A DNA stretch of 64,000 nucleotides from Streptomyces sp. ISL-10. Its GTDB lineage: Bacteria > Actinomycetota > Actinomycetes > Streptomycetales > Streptomycetaceae. The notes below the pieces were generated by a model that searched no databases, was not told the DNA's origin, and was given only the letters and a program-made list of their open reading frames with translations. The stretch is from contig NZ_JAGGOJ010000003.1 in the NCBI RefSeq assembly GCF_018614575.1, forward strand, positions 434,001-498,000, written 5' to 3'. Shown here one piece after another: positions 26,863 through 35,459 of the stretch; position 1 is the first letter of the stretch; every line of letters starts with the position of its first letter. Made by a program: the position numbers and the translations under genes.

Positions 26863-28168
26863 GACGGTGCCCGATGTCTTCGACCCGCGGATCTACGCCA
26901 CCGGACTTCCGCACGCGGCCTTCCGGGAGCTGCGCGACCACCACCCCGTCGCCTGGCAGGAGGAGTACGAGGTCCTTGGCTGGCCGCCCGGTCCCGGATT
27001 CTGGGCGGTCACCCGGCACGCCGACGTCGTGCGCGTCCTCAAGGACGCCCGGACGTTCTCCTCCTACCTGGGCGCCACGCAGATCCGCGATCCCGACCCC
27101 GCCGACCTGCCGTTCATCCGGCGCATGATGCTCAATCAGGATCCTTCCCCTCGCTTCGCGGGGGAGGCCCCCACCGGCCACGGGCGACTGCGGCGGCTGG
27201 TGAGCCGTGCCTTCACCCCCGGCCGTATCGACCGCTTCACCGGCGCGGCGCGGGCCCGGGCGCGTGCCCTCCTCGGCTCGGCACGCGCGGCGGGCACGGA
27301 GTTCGACCTCGTGCGGACCGTCACCGACGACTACGCCCTGCTCAACCTCACCGATCTGCTGGGCGTCCCCGAAAGCGACCGGCACCTGCTGCTGACGTGG
27401 ACCGAACGGGTCATCGCCTACCAGGACCCCGACGAACCCCCGGTCCTCCAGGAGGGCCGGCCCGTCAACCCGCGCTCCCCGGCCATGCTGCAAGAGATGT
27501 TCGACTACGCCCGGCAGCTCGCCGCCCACAAGCGCCGCCGACCCGCAGACGATCTGATGACCGCCCTCGTCAACAGCGGACCCAACAGCGGACCCAACAG
27601 CGGGCCCAACAGCGGATCCGCCGGTGGATCCACCCGGGGACTCACCGATGGCGAGCTGGAGATGTTCTTCTTTCTCCTGACCGTCGCCGGAAACGACACG
27701 ATCCGAAGCGCCGCCCCCGGCGGCTTCCTGGCCCTCGCCGCCGATCCCGCCGAGCAGCGCAGGCTGCGGGACGGCGAGGTGGGTGTGGACACGGCCGTCG
27801 AGGAACTGCTGCGCGCCCATCCGCCCGTCCTCAGCTTCCGCCGCACCGCCACCGAGGACGTCACGCTCGCCGGCCGCCGCATCCGGGCCGGAGACAAGGT
27901 CGTCGTCTTCCACGCCTCGGCCAACCACGACGAGCGCGTGTTCACCGACCCCCGGCGACTGGATCTGTCACGTCGTCCCAACCCCCATGTCTCCTTCGGA
28001 GGCGGCCCGCACGTCTGCCTGGGCGCGCACTTCGCCCGCCTCCAGCTGCGGGTCCTGCATGAGGAGGCGAGGGAGCTGCTGCCGCCCTACCGGCTCGCCG
28101 CCCCACCGCGCAGGCTCGTGTCGAACTTCATCAACGGCATCAAGTGCCTGCCGCTGACCGTTGATTAG
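26861..28168 (+). CDS. Cytochrome P450 with unusual insertions
   Basis: 435 residues. K-helix EELLRAHPPVLSFRRTA, heme box FGGGPHVCLGAHFARLQ and I-helix VAGNDTIRSA are present, so it may be a working monooxygenase; the sequence resembles CYP124/CYP142-like groups. Two oddities stand out. The usual DPPxHxRLRRLV segment is split, DP and GHGRLRRLVSRAF being separated by SPRFAGEAPT, which is encoded by a GC-rich palindrome. Before the I-helix there is a (NSGP)n tract. ATG at 26861 is the first residue of MTVPDVFDPRIYATG. The in-frame region upstream to 26597 does not look coding. Confidence 0.88.
   Translation: MTVPDVFDPRIYATGLPHAAFRELRDHHPVAWQEEYEVLGWPPGPGFWAVTRHADVVRVLKDARTFSSYLGATQIRDPDPADLPFIRRMMLNQDPSPRFAGEAPTGHGRLRRLVSRAFTPGRIDRFTGAARARARALLGSARAAGTEFDLVRTVTDDYALLNLTDLLGVPESDRHLLLTWTERVIAYQDPDEPPVLQEGRPVNPRSPAMLQEMFDYARQLAAHKRRRPADDLMTALVNSGPNSGPNSGPNSGSAGGSTRGLTDGELEMFFFLLTVAGNDTIRSAAPGGFLALAADPAEQRRLRDGEVGVDTAVEELLRAHPPVLSFRRTATEDVTLAGRRIRAGDKVVVFHASANHDERVFTDPRRLDLSRRPNPHVSFGGGPHVCLGAHFARLQLRVLHEEARELLPPYRLAAPPRRLVSNFINGIKCLPLTVD
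27144..27166. repeat. Palindromic insertion inside the P450 coding sequence
   Basis: CTTCCCC (27144-27150) and GGGGGAG (27160-27166) form a stem with one mismatch around TCGCTTCGC. Read on the opposite strand it has the same order as the intergenic element at 14.49 kb (GGGG, CTCCCCC, GCGAAGC, GGGG). It adds about nine residues within a segment that is normally contiguous in P450s and keeps the frame. Confidence 0.5.
27572..27618 (+). repeat. 12-bp tandem repeat encoding NSGP
   Basis: AACAGCGGACCC twice, AACAGCGGGCCC once and AACAGCGGATCC at the end, encoding NSGPNSGPNSGPNSGS. It lies in the loop between the DDLMTALV segment and the TDGELEMFFFLLTVAGND helix, where length variation is tolerable. 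Such an array can change copy number by slippage. Confidence 0.85.
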
Positions 28169-28204
28169 CACCACGGGCGGCAGTACGGCACGCCCCCGGC
28201 CGCG

Positions 28205-28948
28205 TCAGGCGGCCGCGCGGTCGGACTCGCTCGCGGCCGGCGGCGCCGCCTGCGCCGTGCGCGTGACATCCGCGACGAGCTCGACCACGTCGGGGCCGTA
28301 CGCCTCGGAGTTGACCACCTTCAGCAGCAGGCAGAAGGTGCCGTTGCCGTGCTTACGCGCCAGCTTCCGGTGGTGCCGGGCCAGATAGCGGGTGGCCGCC
28401 TGGTTGGTGATGGCACGCTGCCCGCAGAAGACGAAGACGGGGCGAGCCTCCTGCCCCGTCGTCAGCCGGGCCAGCAGCACGTACTCGGCCGTACCCGGCA
28501 CCATGGGGTAGTGCTCGGAGCCTATTCGGAACGCGCCCTGATCCGGGCCGGGTTCGGCGTCCATGGTGACGTTGACTCCCGGCAGCAGGGTCTGCAGATG
28601 CGCCGCCGTGCGTCGATTGGAGACCGGCCCCCCGACGCAGAACTCGGTGCGCTCACCGAAGCCCTGCTGGGCCGTGTCGTGCCAGACGATCTGCGCATGG
28701 GCCCCGCAGTCCTTGACGAGGGCTGACAGCTCCAGCAGCGCGAACACGTCGAAACGGTGCACCGAGCCGTCGCGCCCCGCCTCGCGGTTGACGACGAGCG
28801 CGCATTCGGAGTTGCCCGGGAGACCGAAGAAGGCCTGTTTGCGGCGGAGTCGGCGCCGCCAGAGGTACGTGCGGGCGAGCCAGCCGATCGTGGCGCTGAT
28901 ACCGGCCGCCACCACACCGAGCACGATGTTGCGTACGTCGTCAGTCAT
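28205..28948 (-). CDS. Conserved membrane-anchored protein of unknown function
   Basis: 247 residues. One N-terminal helix (NIVLGVVAAGISATIGWLAR) is followed by a basic stretch and a cytoplasmic domain with FGLPGNSECALVVNREAGRD, FDVFALLELSALVKDCGA and PVFVFCGQRAITNQAATRYL. I do not know the family. ATG at 28948 is preferred because it leads straight into the membrane helix; the frame extends to 28978. It is convergent with the P450 gene and divergent from ggt. Confidence 0.75.
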   Translation of the reverse strand: MTDDVRNIVLGVVAAGISATIGWLARTYLWRRRLRRKQAFFGLPGNSECALVVNREAGRDGSVHRFDVFALLELSALVKDCGAHAQIVWHDTAQQGFGERTEFCVGGPVSNRRTAAHLQTLLPGVNVTMDAEPGPDQGAFRIGSEHYPMVPGTAEYVLLARLTTGQEARPVFVFCGQRAITNQAATRYLARHHRKLARKHGNGTFCLLLKVVNSEAYGPDVVELVADVTRTAQAAPPAASESDRAAA

Positions 28949-29054
28949 GGGCGCGCATGGTAGCGGTGTCCGCCGCATGCCGTTTGAGGCGGTCCTGACG
29001 TTCGGGCCGTGCAGAAGTTACGCTGCGCGGACGTTCGCCCCCGGGAGGTAGCGC

Positions 29055-30863
29055 ATGCGTCGCTCCGTCGCACGAAATGTGTCGGTACTGGCCGTTGCCG
29101 CGGCCGTGGTCTCCGTCGGAGGGGCTGCGCCACCGACGTACTCCCCCTCGGCCGTGGCGCCCTTGAAGACCCCGGTCGCGGTCGGATACGGCGGGGCCGT
29201 CGCGAGTGTGGACGCCGACGCGTCGGCCGCCGGTATCGAGGTCCTGCGGCAGGGCGGGAACGCGGTGGACGCGGCCGTCGCGACCGCCGCCGCCCTCGGC
29301 GTCACCGAGCCGTACTCGGCGGGCATCGGCGGCGGCGGCTTCTTCGTCCACTACGACGCGAAGTCCCGTACGGTGCACACCGTCGACGGCCGCGAGACCG
29401 CGCCGCTCTCCGCCGACACGTCCCTCTTCCTGGAGAACGGCGAACCCATCCCGTTCGCCGAGGGGATGACGTCAGGGCTCGGCGTCGGCACCCCCGGCAC
29501 CCCGGCGACCTGGCGGACCGCGCTCGACACCTGGGGCAGCAAACCGCTGAAGCAGCTGCTGCGTCCCGCCGAGCGGCTGGCCGAGGACGGATTCACCGTC
29601 GACACCACCTTCCGCTCCCAGACAGCGGCCAACCAGGCACGCTTCGCCGACTTCCCCGCGAGCGCCGAACTGTTCCTTCCCGGCGGCCAACTGCCGGTCG
29701 TCGGATCGGTGTTCAAGAACCCGGACCTCGCACGCACCTACCAGGAACTCGGCCGCAAGGGTGTCGGTGCCCTCTACCGGGGACCCATCGCCGACGACAT
29801 CGTCCGCACGGTGCAGGAGCCGCCCGTCGTCGAGGGCGCCACCCGCATCGTGCGCCCGGGCGACCTGACCCGGCGCGACCTTCAGGCGTACGAGACGATC
29901 CGGCGCGCGCCCACGAAGGTGTCGTACCGCGGACTCGACGTGTACGGCATGGCGCCGTCGTCGTCCGGCGGCACCAGCGTGGGCGAGGCGCTCAACATCC
30001 TGGAACGCACCGACCTCTCCGAGGCCGACCGGACGCAGTACCTGCACCGCTTCATCGAGGCGAGCCGGATCGCGTTCGCGGACCGGGGCCGCTGGGTCGG
30101 CGACCCCGCCTTCGAGGACGTCCCCGTGCGGGGCCTGCTCTCCCAGCGGTTCGCCGACTCGCGTGAGTGCCTGATCAAGGACGACGCGGTCCTGAAGAGC
30201 CCGCTCGCGCCGGGCGACCCGCGCCGGCCGTCCCCGTGCGGCTCGACCGGGGAGGCCGCACCGACCACGTACGAGGGTGAGAACACCACACACCTGACGA
30301 CCGCCGACAAGTGGGGCAACGTCGTCGCCTACACGCTGACGATCGAGTCGACGGGCGGCAGCGGCATCACCGTGCCAGGACGCGGCTTCCTGCTCAACAA
30401 CGAGCTGACCGACTTCTCCTTCGCCCCGGCCGACCCCGCCGTCCACGACCCCAATCTGCCCGGCCCGGGCAAGCGGCCGCGTTCGTCCATCTCACCCACG
30501 ATCGTGCTCGACCGCCACGACCGTCCCGTCCTCGCCCTCGGTTCGCCGGGCGGAGCGACGATCATCACCACCGTCCTGCAGACACTGACGGGCCATTTGG
30601 ACCGTGGACTGCCGCTCGTCGACGCCATCGCCGCGCCGCGCGCCAGCCAGCGCAACCAGGCGACCACGGAGCTGGAGCCGGCCCTGTGGAACGACCGGAA
30701 GCTGCGCGCCGAACTGGAGGCCATCGGCCACGCCTTCCGGCAGAACCCGGAGATCGGCGCGGCGACCGGCGTCCAGCGGCTGCGCGACGGCCGGTGGCTC
30801 GCCGCGGCCGAACGGGTGCGGCGCGGCGGTGGCTCGGCGATGGTGGTGAACCCGGCGCCGTGA
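29055..30863 (+). CDS. ggt: Gamma-glutamyltransferase precursor
   Basis: 602 residues, exported by a signal peptide (RRSVARNVSVLAVAAAVVSV). It transfers or hydrolyses gamma-glutamyl groups of glutathione-like peptides outside the cell. Family signatures: GGNAVDAAVATAAALGVTEPYSAGIGGG in the large subunit, then the autoprocessing site ENTTHL with catalytic threonine at about residue 411, GSGITVPGRGFLLNNELTDF, and RPRSSISPTIV. GGGAGGT precedes the ATG closely. Glutathione is absent from Streptomyces, so the natural substrate is more likely gamma-glutamyl peptides or polyglutamate. Confidence 0.95.
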   Translation: MRRSVARNVSVLAVAAAVVSVGGAAPPTYSPSAVAPLKTPVAVGYGGAVASVDADASAAGIEVLRQGGNAVDAAVATAAALGVTEPYSAGIGGGGFFVHYDAKSRTVHTVDGRETAPLSADTSLFLENGEPIPFAEGMTSGLGVGTPGTPATWRTALDTWGSKPLKQLLRPAERLAEDGFTVDTTFRSQTAANQARFADFPASAELFLPGGQLPVVGSVFKNPDLARTYQELGRKGVGALYRGPIADDIVRTVQEPPVVEGATRIVRPGDLTRRDLQAYETIRRAPTKVSYRGLDVYGMAPSSSGGTSVGEALNILERTDLSEADRTQYLHRFIEASRIAFADRGRWVGDPAFEDVPVRGLLSQRFADSRECLIKDDAVLKSPLAPGDPRRPSPCGSTGEAAPTTYEGENTTHLTTADKWGNVVAYTLTIESTGGSGITVPGRGFLLNNELTDFSFAPADPAVHDPNLPGPGKRPRSSISPTIVLDRHDRPVLALGSPGGATIITTVLQTLTGHLDRGLPLVDAIAAPRASQRNQATTELEPALWNDRKLRAELEAIGHAFRQNPEIGAATGVQRLRDGRWLAAAERVRRGGGSAMVVNPAP

Positions 30864-30951
30864 CCGGCGGGGCGGCGTAACCCGTTCGGCCCCCTGACGG
30901 AGCCGCTTCGCGCACGCGTGGGTAGGGAGCCTTTCGACAGAAAGGCTCCCT

Positions 30952-31899
30952 GTGCGCATGCGAAACACCGCTCTGGCCGTGGCCGCCGGTTTCCTGCTGC
31001 TCGCCACGGCGACCCTGCCTGCCGTCGCCGCACCCGCCTCGGCCTCGCCACCACGGGCCGCGTCACCGTCCGAGGGCACGGTCGACGCCGAGGACCTGCT
31101 GGACGCACTCGGCACCTGCCGCCAGATCTCCCGGGGCAAGTACCGCACGGACAACGGTGCACCGGCGAACGTCCCGGTCTGCGAACGGGACGGCGCGGTC
31201 TACTGGACGGCCGACCTCGACATCGACTGCGACGGCGTGCGCACGGCGAGGTGCAACAGCACCACCGACCGGTGGTTCCAGCCGCACACCTCGTTCCAGC
31301 AGTCCAACGGCAAGCATCTGAACGCGGAGAAGCTGCCGTTCGTCGTCGTGCCGGCCCCGAGCGACACCTGGAACTACCAGGCCTCCGGGATCCGCGGCGG
31401 AACCGTGGCCGCCCTGGTGTACCAGGGGCGGGTCGTGTACGCGGTCGTCGGCGACACCGGTCCGAGCGGGATCATCGGCGAGGCGTCGTACGCCGCGGCC
31501 GAGGCGCTCGGCATCGACCCGCATCCGACCCGCGGCGGTACTTCGTCGGGCGTCACGTACATCCTGTTCCCGGATATGCGCGTGGATCCGATCGAGAGCC
31601 ACGGGGCGGCGGTCAAGCTCGGCGACGCGATGGCCCGTCGCTTCACCGACGCCGACCGAACGGGGCAGCCACCGCAGCGGGAGGGCGCGGGTGGGCCGGC
31701 CGCCTGTACGCCGGGTGATTGCGTGCCGACGCAGCCGACGCAGCCGACGCAGCCGACGCAGCCGACGCAGCCGACGCAGCCGACGCAGCCGACGCAGCCG
31801 GTGAAGCCGGTGCAGCCAGTGCAGCCGGTGGCGCCGACGCAGCCGACGCAGCCAGTGCAGTCAGCGCAGCCGGGGGCACCGGTCGCGCGCACCACGTGA
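30952..31899 (+). CDS. Secreted chitosanase, glycoside hydrolase family 75, with PTQ-repeat tail
   Basis: 315 residues. The signal peptide (about 1-32, ending near AAPASA) precedes a GH75 domain: [35 protein letters not shown] (catalytic Asp region), [40 protein letters not shown] and [16 protein letters not shown]. It cleaves chitosan outside the cell. The C-terminal 60 residues are low-complexity: eight PTQ units, then [20 protein letters not shown] 30952 and ATG 30958 are both in frame. The tail could be a spacer or wall-associated segment; it has no sortase motif. Confidence 0.93.
   Translation: MRMRNTALAVAAGFLLLATATLPAVAAPASASPPRAASPSEGTVDAEDLLDALGTCRQISRGKYRTDNGAPANVPVCERDGAVYWTADLDIDCDGVRTARCNSTTDRWFQPHTSFQQSNGKHLNAEKLPFVVVPAPSDTWNYQASGIRGGTVAALVYQGRVVYAVVGDTGPSGIIGEASYAAAEALGIDPHPTRGGTSSGVTYILFPDMRVDPIESHGAAVKLGDAMARRFTDADRTGQPPQREGAGGPAACTPGDCVPTQPTQPTQPTQPTQPTQPTQPTQPVKPVQPVQPVAPTQPTQPVQSAQPGAPVARTT
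31726..31797 (+). repeat. 9-bp tandem repeat, eight copies, encoding PTQ
   Basis: CCGACGCAG is repeated eight times without a change in the chitosanase tail. Perfect identity at the DNA level indicates recent expansion by slippage. Related, less exact PVQ/PTQ units follow to about 31870. Confidence 0.95.
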
Positions 31900-32395
31900 G
31901 CGCGTCGTGGTGGGGCCGATCGGGCCGGTCGATCTCGTTGACCGAGGCGAGGAGTGTGCCGGTCGGGCCGGTCGGGCTGGTCGACCGCGCGCCGGGGGAG
32001 TGCGGCGGTGGGTCGGCATGCCCGCGCACTGAGGGTGCGGCGGTGTGGCCGGTCGAGTCCGTCGATCCGCTCGAACACGGCCGTGGCGGGAGCGGGTGGC
32101 CAGGGGCGTCGCACCGGATGGCCTGGGGCCCTGTCCGATCGATCGGGCCGGATCCCGGGCGGGGAGCCGGTCGGGAGCCGTCGCGCTGATCCGGGCGGCG
32201 GGCCGGCACGCCCCTTCCGGCGAGCCGGCCGAACGGCGGGCCGCGCTCGGCGGCCTGGCAGCCGTCCGCGGATGCCGCGTCGTGCACGGCCCCGGGACCG
32301 GCCTCGGGAGCGTACCGGCAGACTGGCCTGAAATCGCACGGCGTTATGGCCGAGAAGCGTGCATCGCGTGCGATTCGCCGCGCTAGCCTGCGCGC
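31900..32395. other. Gene-poor interval after chitosanase
   Basis: About 500 bp. Short repeats of GGGCCGGTCG type occur at 31915-31985. No frame has coding-like composition throughout; the stretch from 32230 to 32386 on the plus strand is the most protein-like but has relaxed third positions. TAGCCT at 32384-32389 is a likely -10 for the following leaderless gene. Confidence 0.4.
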
Positions 32396-32959
32396 ATGAC
32401 CGCCACCGTGACCATCCTGACCGCGGGTTACGTCGGCCCGCGCACCGCCTCCACCGTCAGCCTCCTCCGGGACGGCGACACCGTGGTCGTCGTCGACCCG
32501 GGCATGGTCGCGGACCGCAAGCTCATCCTCGGCCCACTGGCCGACGCCGGAGTCGCCCCCGAGCAGGTGACCGACGTGGTCTTCAGCCACCACCACCCGG
32601 ACCACACTCTCAACGCCGCCCTCTTCCCGGCCGCGCGCTACCACGACCACTGGGCCATCTACCAGGACGACCTCTGGACCGACCGCCCCGCCGACGGCTT
32701 CCGTCTCTCGCCGTCGATCCGGCTCGCGGCCACTCCCGGCCACACTGCCGAGGACATCAGCACCCTCGCCGAGACCGCCGACGGCCTCGTCGTGCTCACT
32801 CACCTGTGGTGGTCCGCGGACGGTCCCGTCGAGGACCCCTATGCCACCGACCCGGCTGCCCTGCACGCCTCCCGCCGAGCGATCCTCGACCTGGCCCCCG
32901 CCCTGGTCGTCCCCGGCCACGGCGCCGCCTTCACCCCCACCGCGGACACCCCGAGCTAG
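32396..32959 (+). CDS. MBL-fold metallo-hydrolase
   Basis: 187 residues. VVVVDPGMVADR, the metal motif VFSHHHPDHTLNAALFP, IRLAATPGHTAEDIS and LVVPGHGAAF are typical of glyoxalase II-like MBL proteins. TAGCCT ends 6 bp before the ATG and there is no ribosome site, so it is likely leaderless. A decayed HxlR regulator follows, which may once have controlled it. Confidence 0.9.
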   Translation: MTATVTILTAGYVGPRTASTVSLLRDGDTVVVVDPGMVADRKLILGPLADAGVAPEQVTDVVFSHHHPDHTLNAALFPAARYHDHWAIYQDDLWTDRPADGFRLSPSIRLAATPGHTAEDISTLAETADGLVVLTHLWWSADGPVEDPYATDPAALHASRRAILDLAPALVVPGHGAAFTPTADTPS

Positions 32960-33029
32960 CGGGCGAGACAGGCCGCGCCCCGCCCCCGCGTTCTGGATCC
33001 CGACCGCGGGCAAGGGCTGAGCAACCGAT

Positions 33030-33330
33030 CCGCTTCGGTGGCTCGTCGTCGGGGAAGATGCTCCGCGCCTGGAGGGCGAGCCTTGTCGCTTCTCCGAACG
33101 CCGCGTGCCGCTCCACCCGGTCACGCCGCAAACGCTCACCGAAACGCTCCGGCCTTGGAGCGCGGCGGCTTCGTCAGCCGGGCCGGGTACGACGACAACC
33201 GCCACTCATCGAGTACGAACCCACGGCGCTCGGGCGGGCGGCGCTGGACCCGATGAAGGCCGCGTGCGAGTGGACGCGGGCCCACCTGCACGAACTGCTC
33301 GCGGCCCGCGAAGCTCACGGGACCGGCTGA
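33030..33330 (+). pseudogene. HxlR-family transcriptional regulator, decayed
   Basis: Three frames together give an HxlR protein in order: GKMLRA / LEGEPCRFSERRVPLHPV / TPQTLTETLR / ALERGGFVSRAGYDD / IEYEPTALGRAALDPMKAAC and ACEWTRAHLHELLAAREAHG, stop at 33328-33330. The core matches the HxlR pattern (RFSEL..RVPGIS..LTETLRALE.DGLVSR). At least three indels are needed and the N-terminus is missing. It is clearly a dead gene. Confidence 0.75.
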
Positions 33331-33442
33331 CGGCCGCGGGGGATCGCGGTTCGCTGCCGAAAAGCGCGCGTAGCAACGACGTAACACGTCTGCGGTCGAA
33401 TGCCTGGTTCCAGGTTCTATCTCCGAGTGGTCAGGGGCGGCG

Positions 33443-35290
33443 ATGACGGCGCATCAACTCCCGGCAGCGAGTGGCACGTTCGCGAGATACCTCGGGGACG
33501 TCGCCGGGCAGCTCGACCACGGGGAGGGCTGGTGCGCGATCTTCTGGCAGCGCGACCCCGACGGTATGCGTGCCTGCCTGGAGGGTGTCGAGATCCCGCC
33601 GTGGGACGTCGTCGAGTCCCTGCTCCACGACCTGGCGTCCGTACGGGGGTCGGACCATGCCGGGCCGGAGCGGGACCGGGCGCGCACGCTCCACGCGGCG
33701 GCCGCTGCGGCGCACGACCGGCTGCCGGGCGGGCGGGAGGCGCTGGAGCGGCGGCTGGAGGTGATGCGCGGCGAGCAGGCGCACGCGGCGGGCCGCGCCG
33801 ACGAACTGCTGCGGTCGCTGGCGGCGGAGCCGGAGGGCACGGCGGAGGCGGAGCGCCTGACCCATGAGCTGGCCTGGACCCGCGACGACCACGCACGCGC
33901 GGTGTCACGGATCACGGAGCTGACGGCGCGCCTCGCGTCACTCGACCGGCAGACCCCGCCCCTGACGGACTGGTTCGGCACGGGGACGACGGCTGGGGCG
34001 TACGGCGCGGATGGCCGCGCGGTCGCCGACGACAGCGGCGCGACGTCTGCTACCACTCGGCCGAGCGGTCCCGGGACAGGTCATGGGTCGCCGGAGGCGG
34101 CCGCGACGACCGGCGCGGTGACAGGTGGTGCCGGGGCGTACGAGGGTTCCGGGCCGGGTGGCCGCGGGCAGGCGGCTGGTCCCGCGACCGGCCACGGCGT
34201 GGCCGGTCGGGCCGCGATGACCGGCGGGGCTGCGGAGTGGGCGTACGCGACCGGGCCTACCGGCGCCGGCGCTCACACCGCGGCCGGGCAGTCCGGCACG
34301 CAGGGCGCGGTCGGTGGCGACGTGGCGGCGATGCCCGCCCCCTCCGGGCCATCCGGCACGCAGGGCCCGTTCGCGACCGCCTACGGCGCGGCCGACGCTG
34401 CGTGGGACCCCTCCGCCCACGGTGCGGCCGACGCGGCGTGGGACCCCTCCGCCCACGGTGCGGCCGACGCGGCGCGGGACCGCTCCGCCCACGGTGCGAC
34501 CGACGCGGCGCGGGACCGCTCCGCCTACGGCGCGACCGACGCGGCGCGGGAGCCTGCCGACGGCGTGGCAGCCGTCCGGGGCAAGAAGAAGCGGCGGCGC
34601 GGGGCCCGGTTCGCCGGAGTGGAGGATGACGGGGGCGGCGCAATCGCCGTGCCCGTGCTGCCCGTCGCCGACGACGTGCCCCGGGGCGCGCGGTACGGCG
34701 GCGCGGCCGCACCCGCCCCCGCCCCCGTACCTGCACCGGCCTCGGCGGCCGAGCTCGAAGGCGCGGGGCGGGCCGCACGGGAGACTGTCGCCGCCCTCGG
34801 GCGGCTCCGGGCCGAGGGCCGCGGCGGCGAGGCGCACGTCGTGCTGTGCGAGGCCGCCGCCCGCCCCGCGGCCTGGCTGCCCGCGCTCGCCGCCGAGCTC
34901 GACCGCGGCGGGTTGACCGCCGACTGGGCCACCCTCCTGTGGGAGGTGGCGTCCCAGCCGGCCGGGCGCCTGGCGGCGGCTGCCGACGCGCTCACCGCGG
35001 CCGGCCGGCCCGACGACGGGGGCCAGTTGCTGCGCCAGGGGGTGTCTCGCCCCGCCGAGGAGATCGCCGACGCTGCGATCGCCCTGGCGGCCGAGGGCCT
35101 CGGCCCGCGCGCCCGTGCGCTGCTCGTCGCATACGTGCAGGTGCACCCGGCGGAGGACGCGGCCGGCGTCGTCGCCCGTGACCCGGCCCGCCTCCTCCCT
35201 GTTCTGCTCGACGCCGCCCGTGAGGTCTCCCCGGACCGAAAGCGTGATCTCGTCCACGCGCTGCGTGTGGCCGGGTACCTGGGCACCTGA
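33443..35290 (+). CDS. Large repeat-containing protein of unknown function
   Basis: 615 residues. The N-terminal domain (about 1-175: GDVAGQLDHGEGWCAIFWQRDPDGM, then coiled helices LERRLEVMRGEQ, HELAWTRDDHARAV) is well biased. A Gly/Ala/Thr-rich middle (about 180-370) includes five 12-residue repeats. A basic KKKRRRGARFAGVEDD patch leads to a helical C-terminal domain of about 170 residues with GRLRAEGRGGEAHVVLCEAA, GRPDDGGQLLRQG and DPARLLPVLLDAAREVSPDRK. The C-terminal repeats resemble a helical scaffold. It precedes the pyrimidine operon by 169 bp; no functional link is shown. Confidence 0.8.
   Translation: MTAHQLPAASGTFARYLGDVAGQLDHGEGWCAIFWQRDPDGMRACLEGVEIPPWDVVESLLHDLASVRGSDHAGPERDRARTLHAAAAAAHDRLPGGREALERRLEVMRGEQAHAAGRADELLRSLAAEPEGTAEAERLTHELAWTRDDHARAVSRITELTARLASLDRQTPPLTDWFGTGTTAGAYGADGRAVADDSGATSATTRPSGPGTGHGSPEAAATTGAVTGGAGAYEGSGPGGRGQAAGPATGHGVAGRAAMTGGAAEWAYATGPTGAGAHTAAGQSGTQGAVGGDVAAMPAPSGPSGTQGPFATAYGAADAAWDPSAHGAADAAWDPSAHGAADAARDRSAHGATDAARDRSAYGATDAAREPADGVAAVRGKKKRRRGARFAGVEDDGGGAIAVPVLPVADDVPRGARYGGAAAPAPAPVPAPASAAELEGAGRAARETVAALGRLRAEGRGGEAHVVLCEAAARPAAWLPALAAELDRGGLTADWATLLWEVASQPAGRLAAAADALTAAGRPDDGGQLLRQGVSRPAEEIADAAIALAAEGLGPRARALLVAYVQVHPAEDAAGVVARDPARLLPVLLDAAREVSPDRKRDLVHALRVAGYLGT
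34379..34558 (+). repeat. 36-bp tandem repeat, five copies, inside the large protein
   Basis: Encodes AYGAADAAWDPS, AHGAADAAWDPS, AHGAADAARDRS, AHGATDAARDRS and AYGATDAAREPA. Copies differ stepwise, as expected from successive tandem duplications. The neighbouring sequence (GPSGTQGPFA / GQSGTQGAVG) shows weaker internal similarity. Confidence 0.9.
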
Positions 35291-35459
35291 GCGGGACAGA
35301 AACCGTTCCGAAATCGACCGCTCGGGTGCGAAACATGATCGACTCAGCGGGTTGACGACGATGGTCTTGCCCCGCTGTGTGACGTGGCTTACGTTCTCCA
35401 TCTGCGTATTGCGTCTACGTGCGTAGAGGCTCTCTGGCGTCTCGTCGAAGGAGCAGCTC

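Noticed and set aside
31726..31797. Regular short repeats that might suggest a CRISPR array
   Set aside because: Contiguous 9-bp units without spacers, in frame inside a chitosanase gene, and no cas genes nearby.
32230..32386. Protein-like plus-strand stretch upstream of the second MBL gene
   Set aside because: No start, relaxed third codon positions and no recognisable motif; kept as intergenic.
31643..33205. 520-residue minus-strand frame across the chitosanase tail and the MBL gene
   Set aside because: Covers perfect repeats and a clearly coding plus-strand gene; long only because stops are rare at this GC content.
34379..34558. 36-bp repeats of CRISPR-like length
   Set aside because: They are directly adjacent with no spacers and encode a 12-residue protein repeat.
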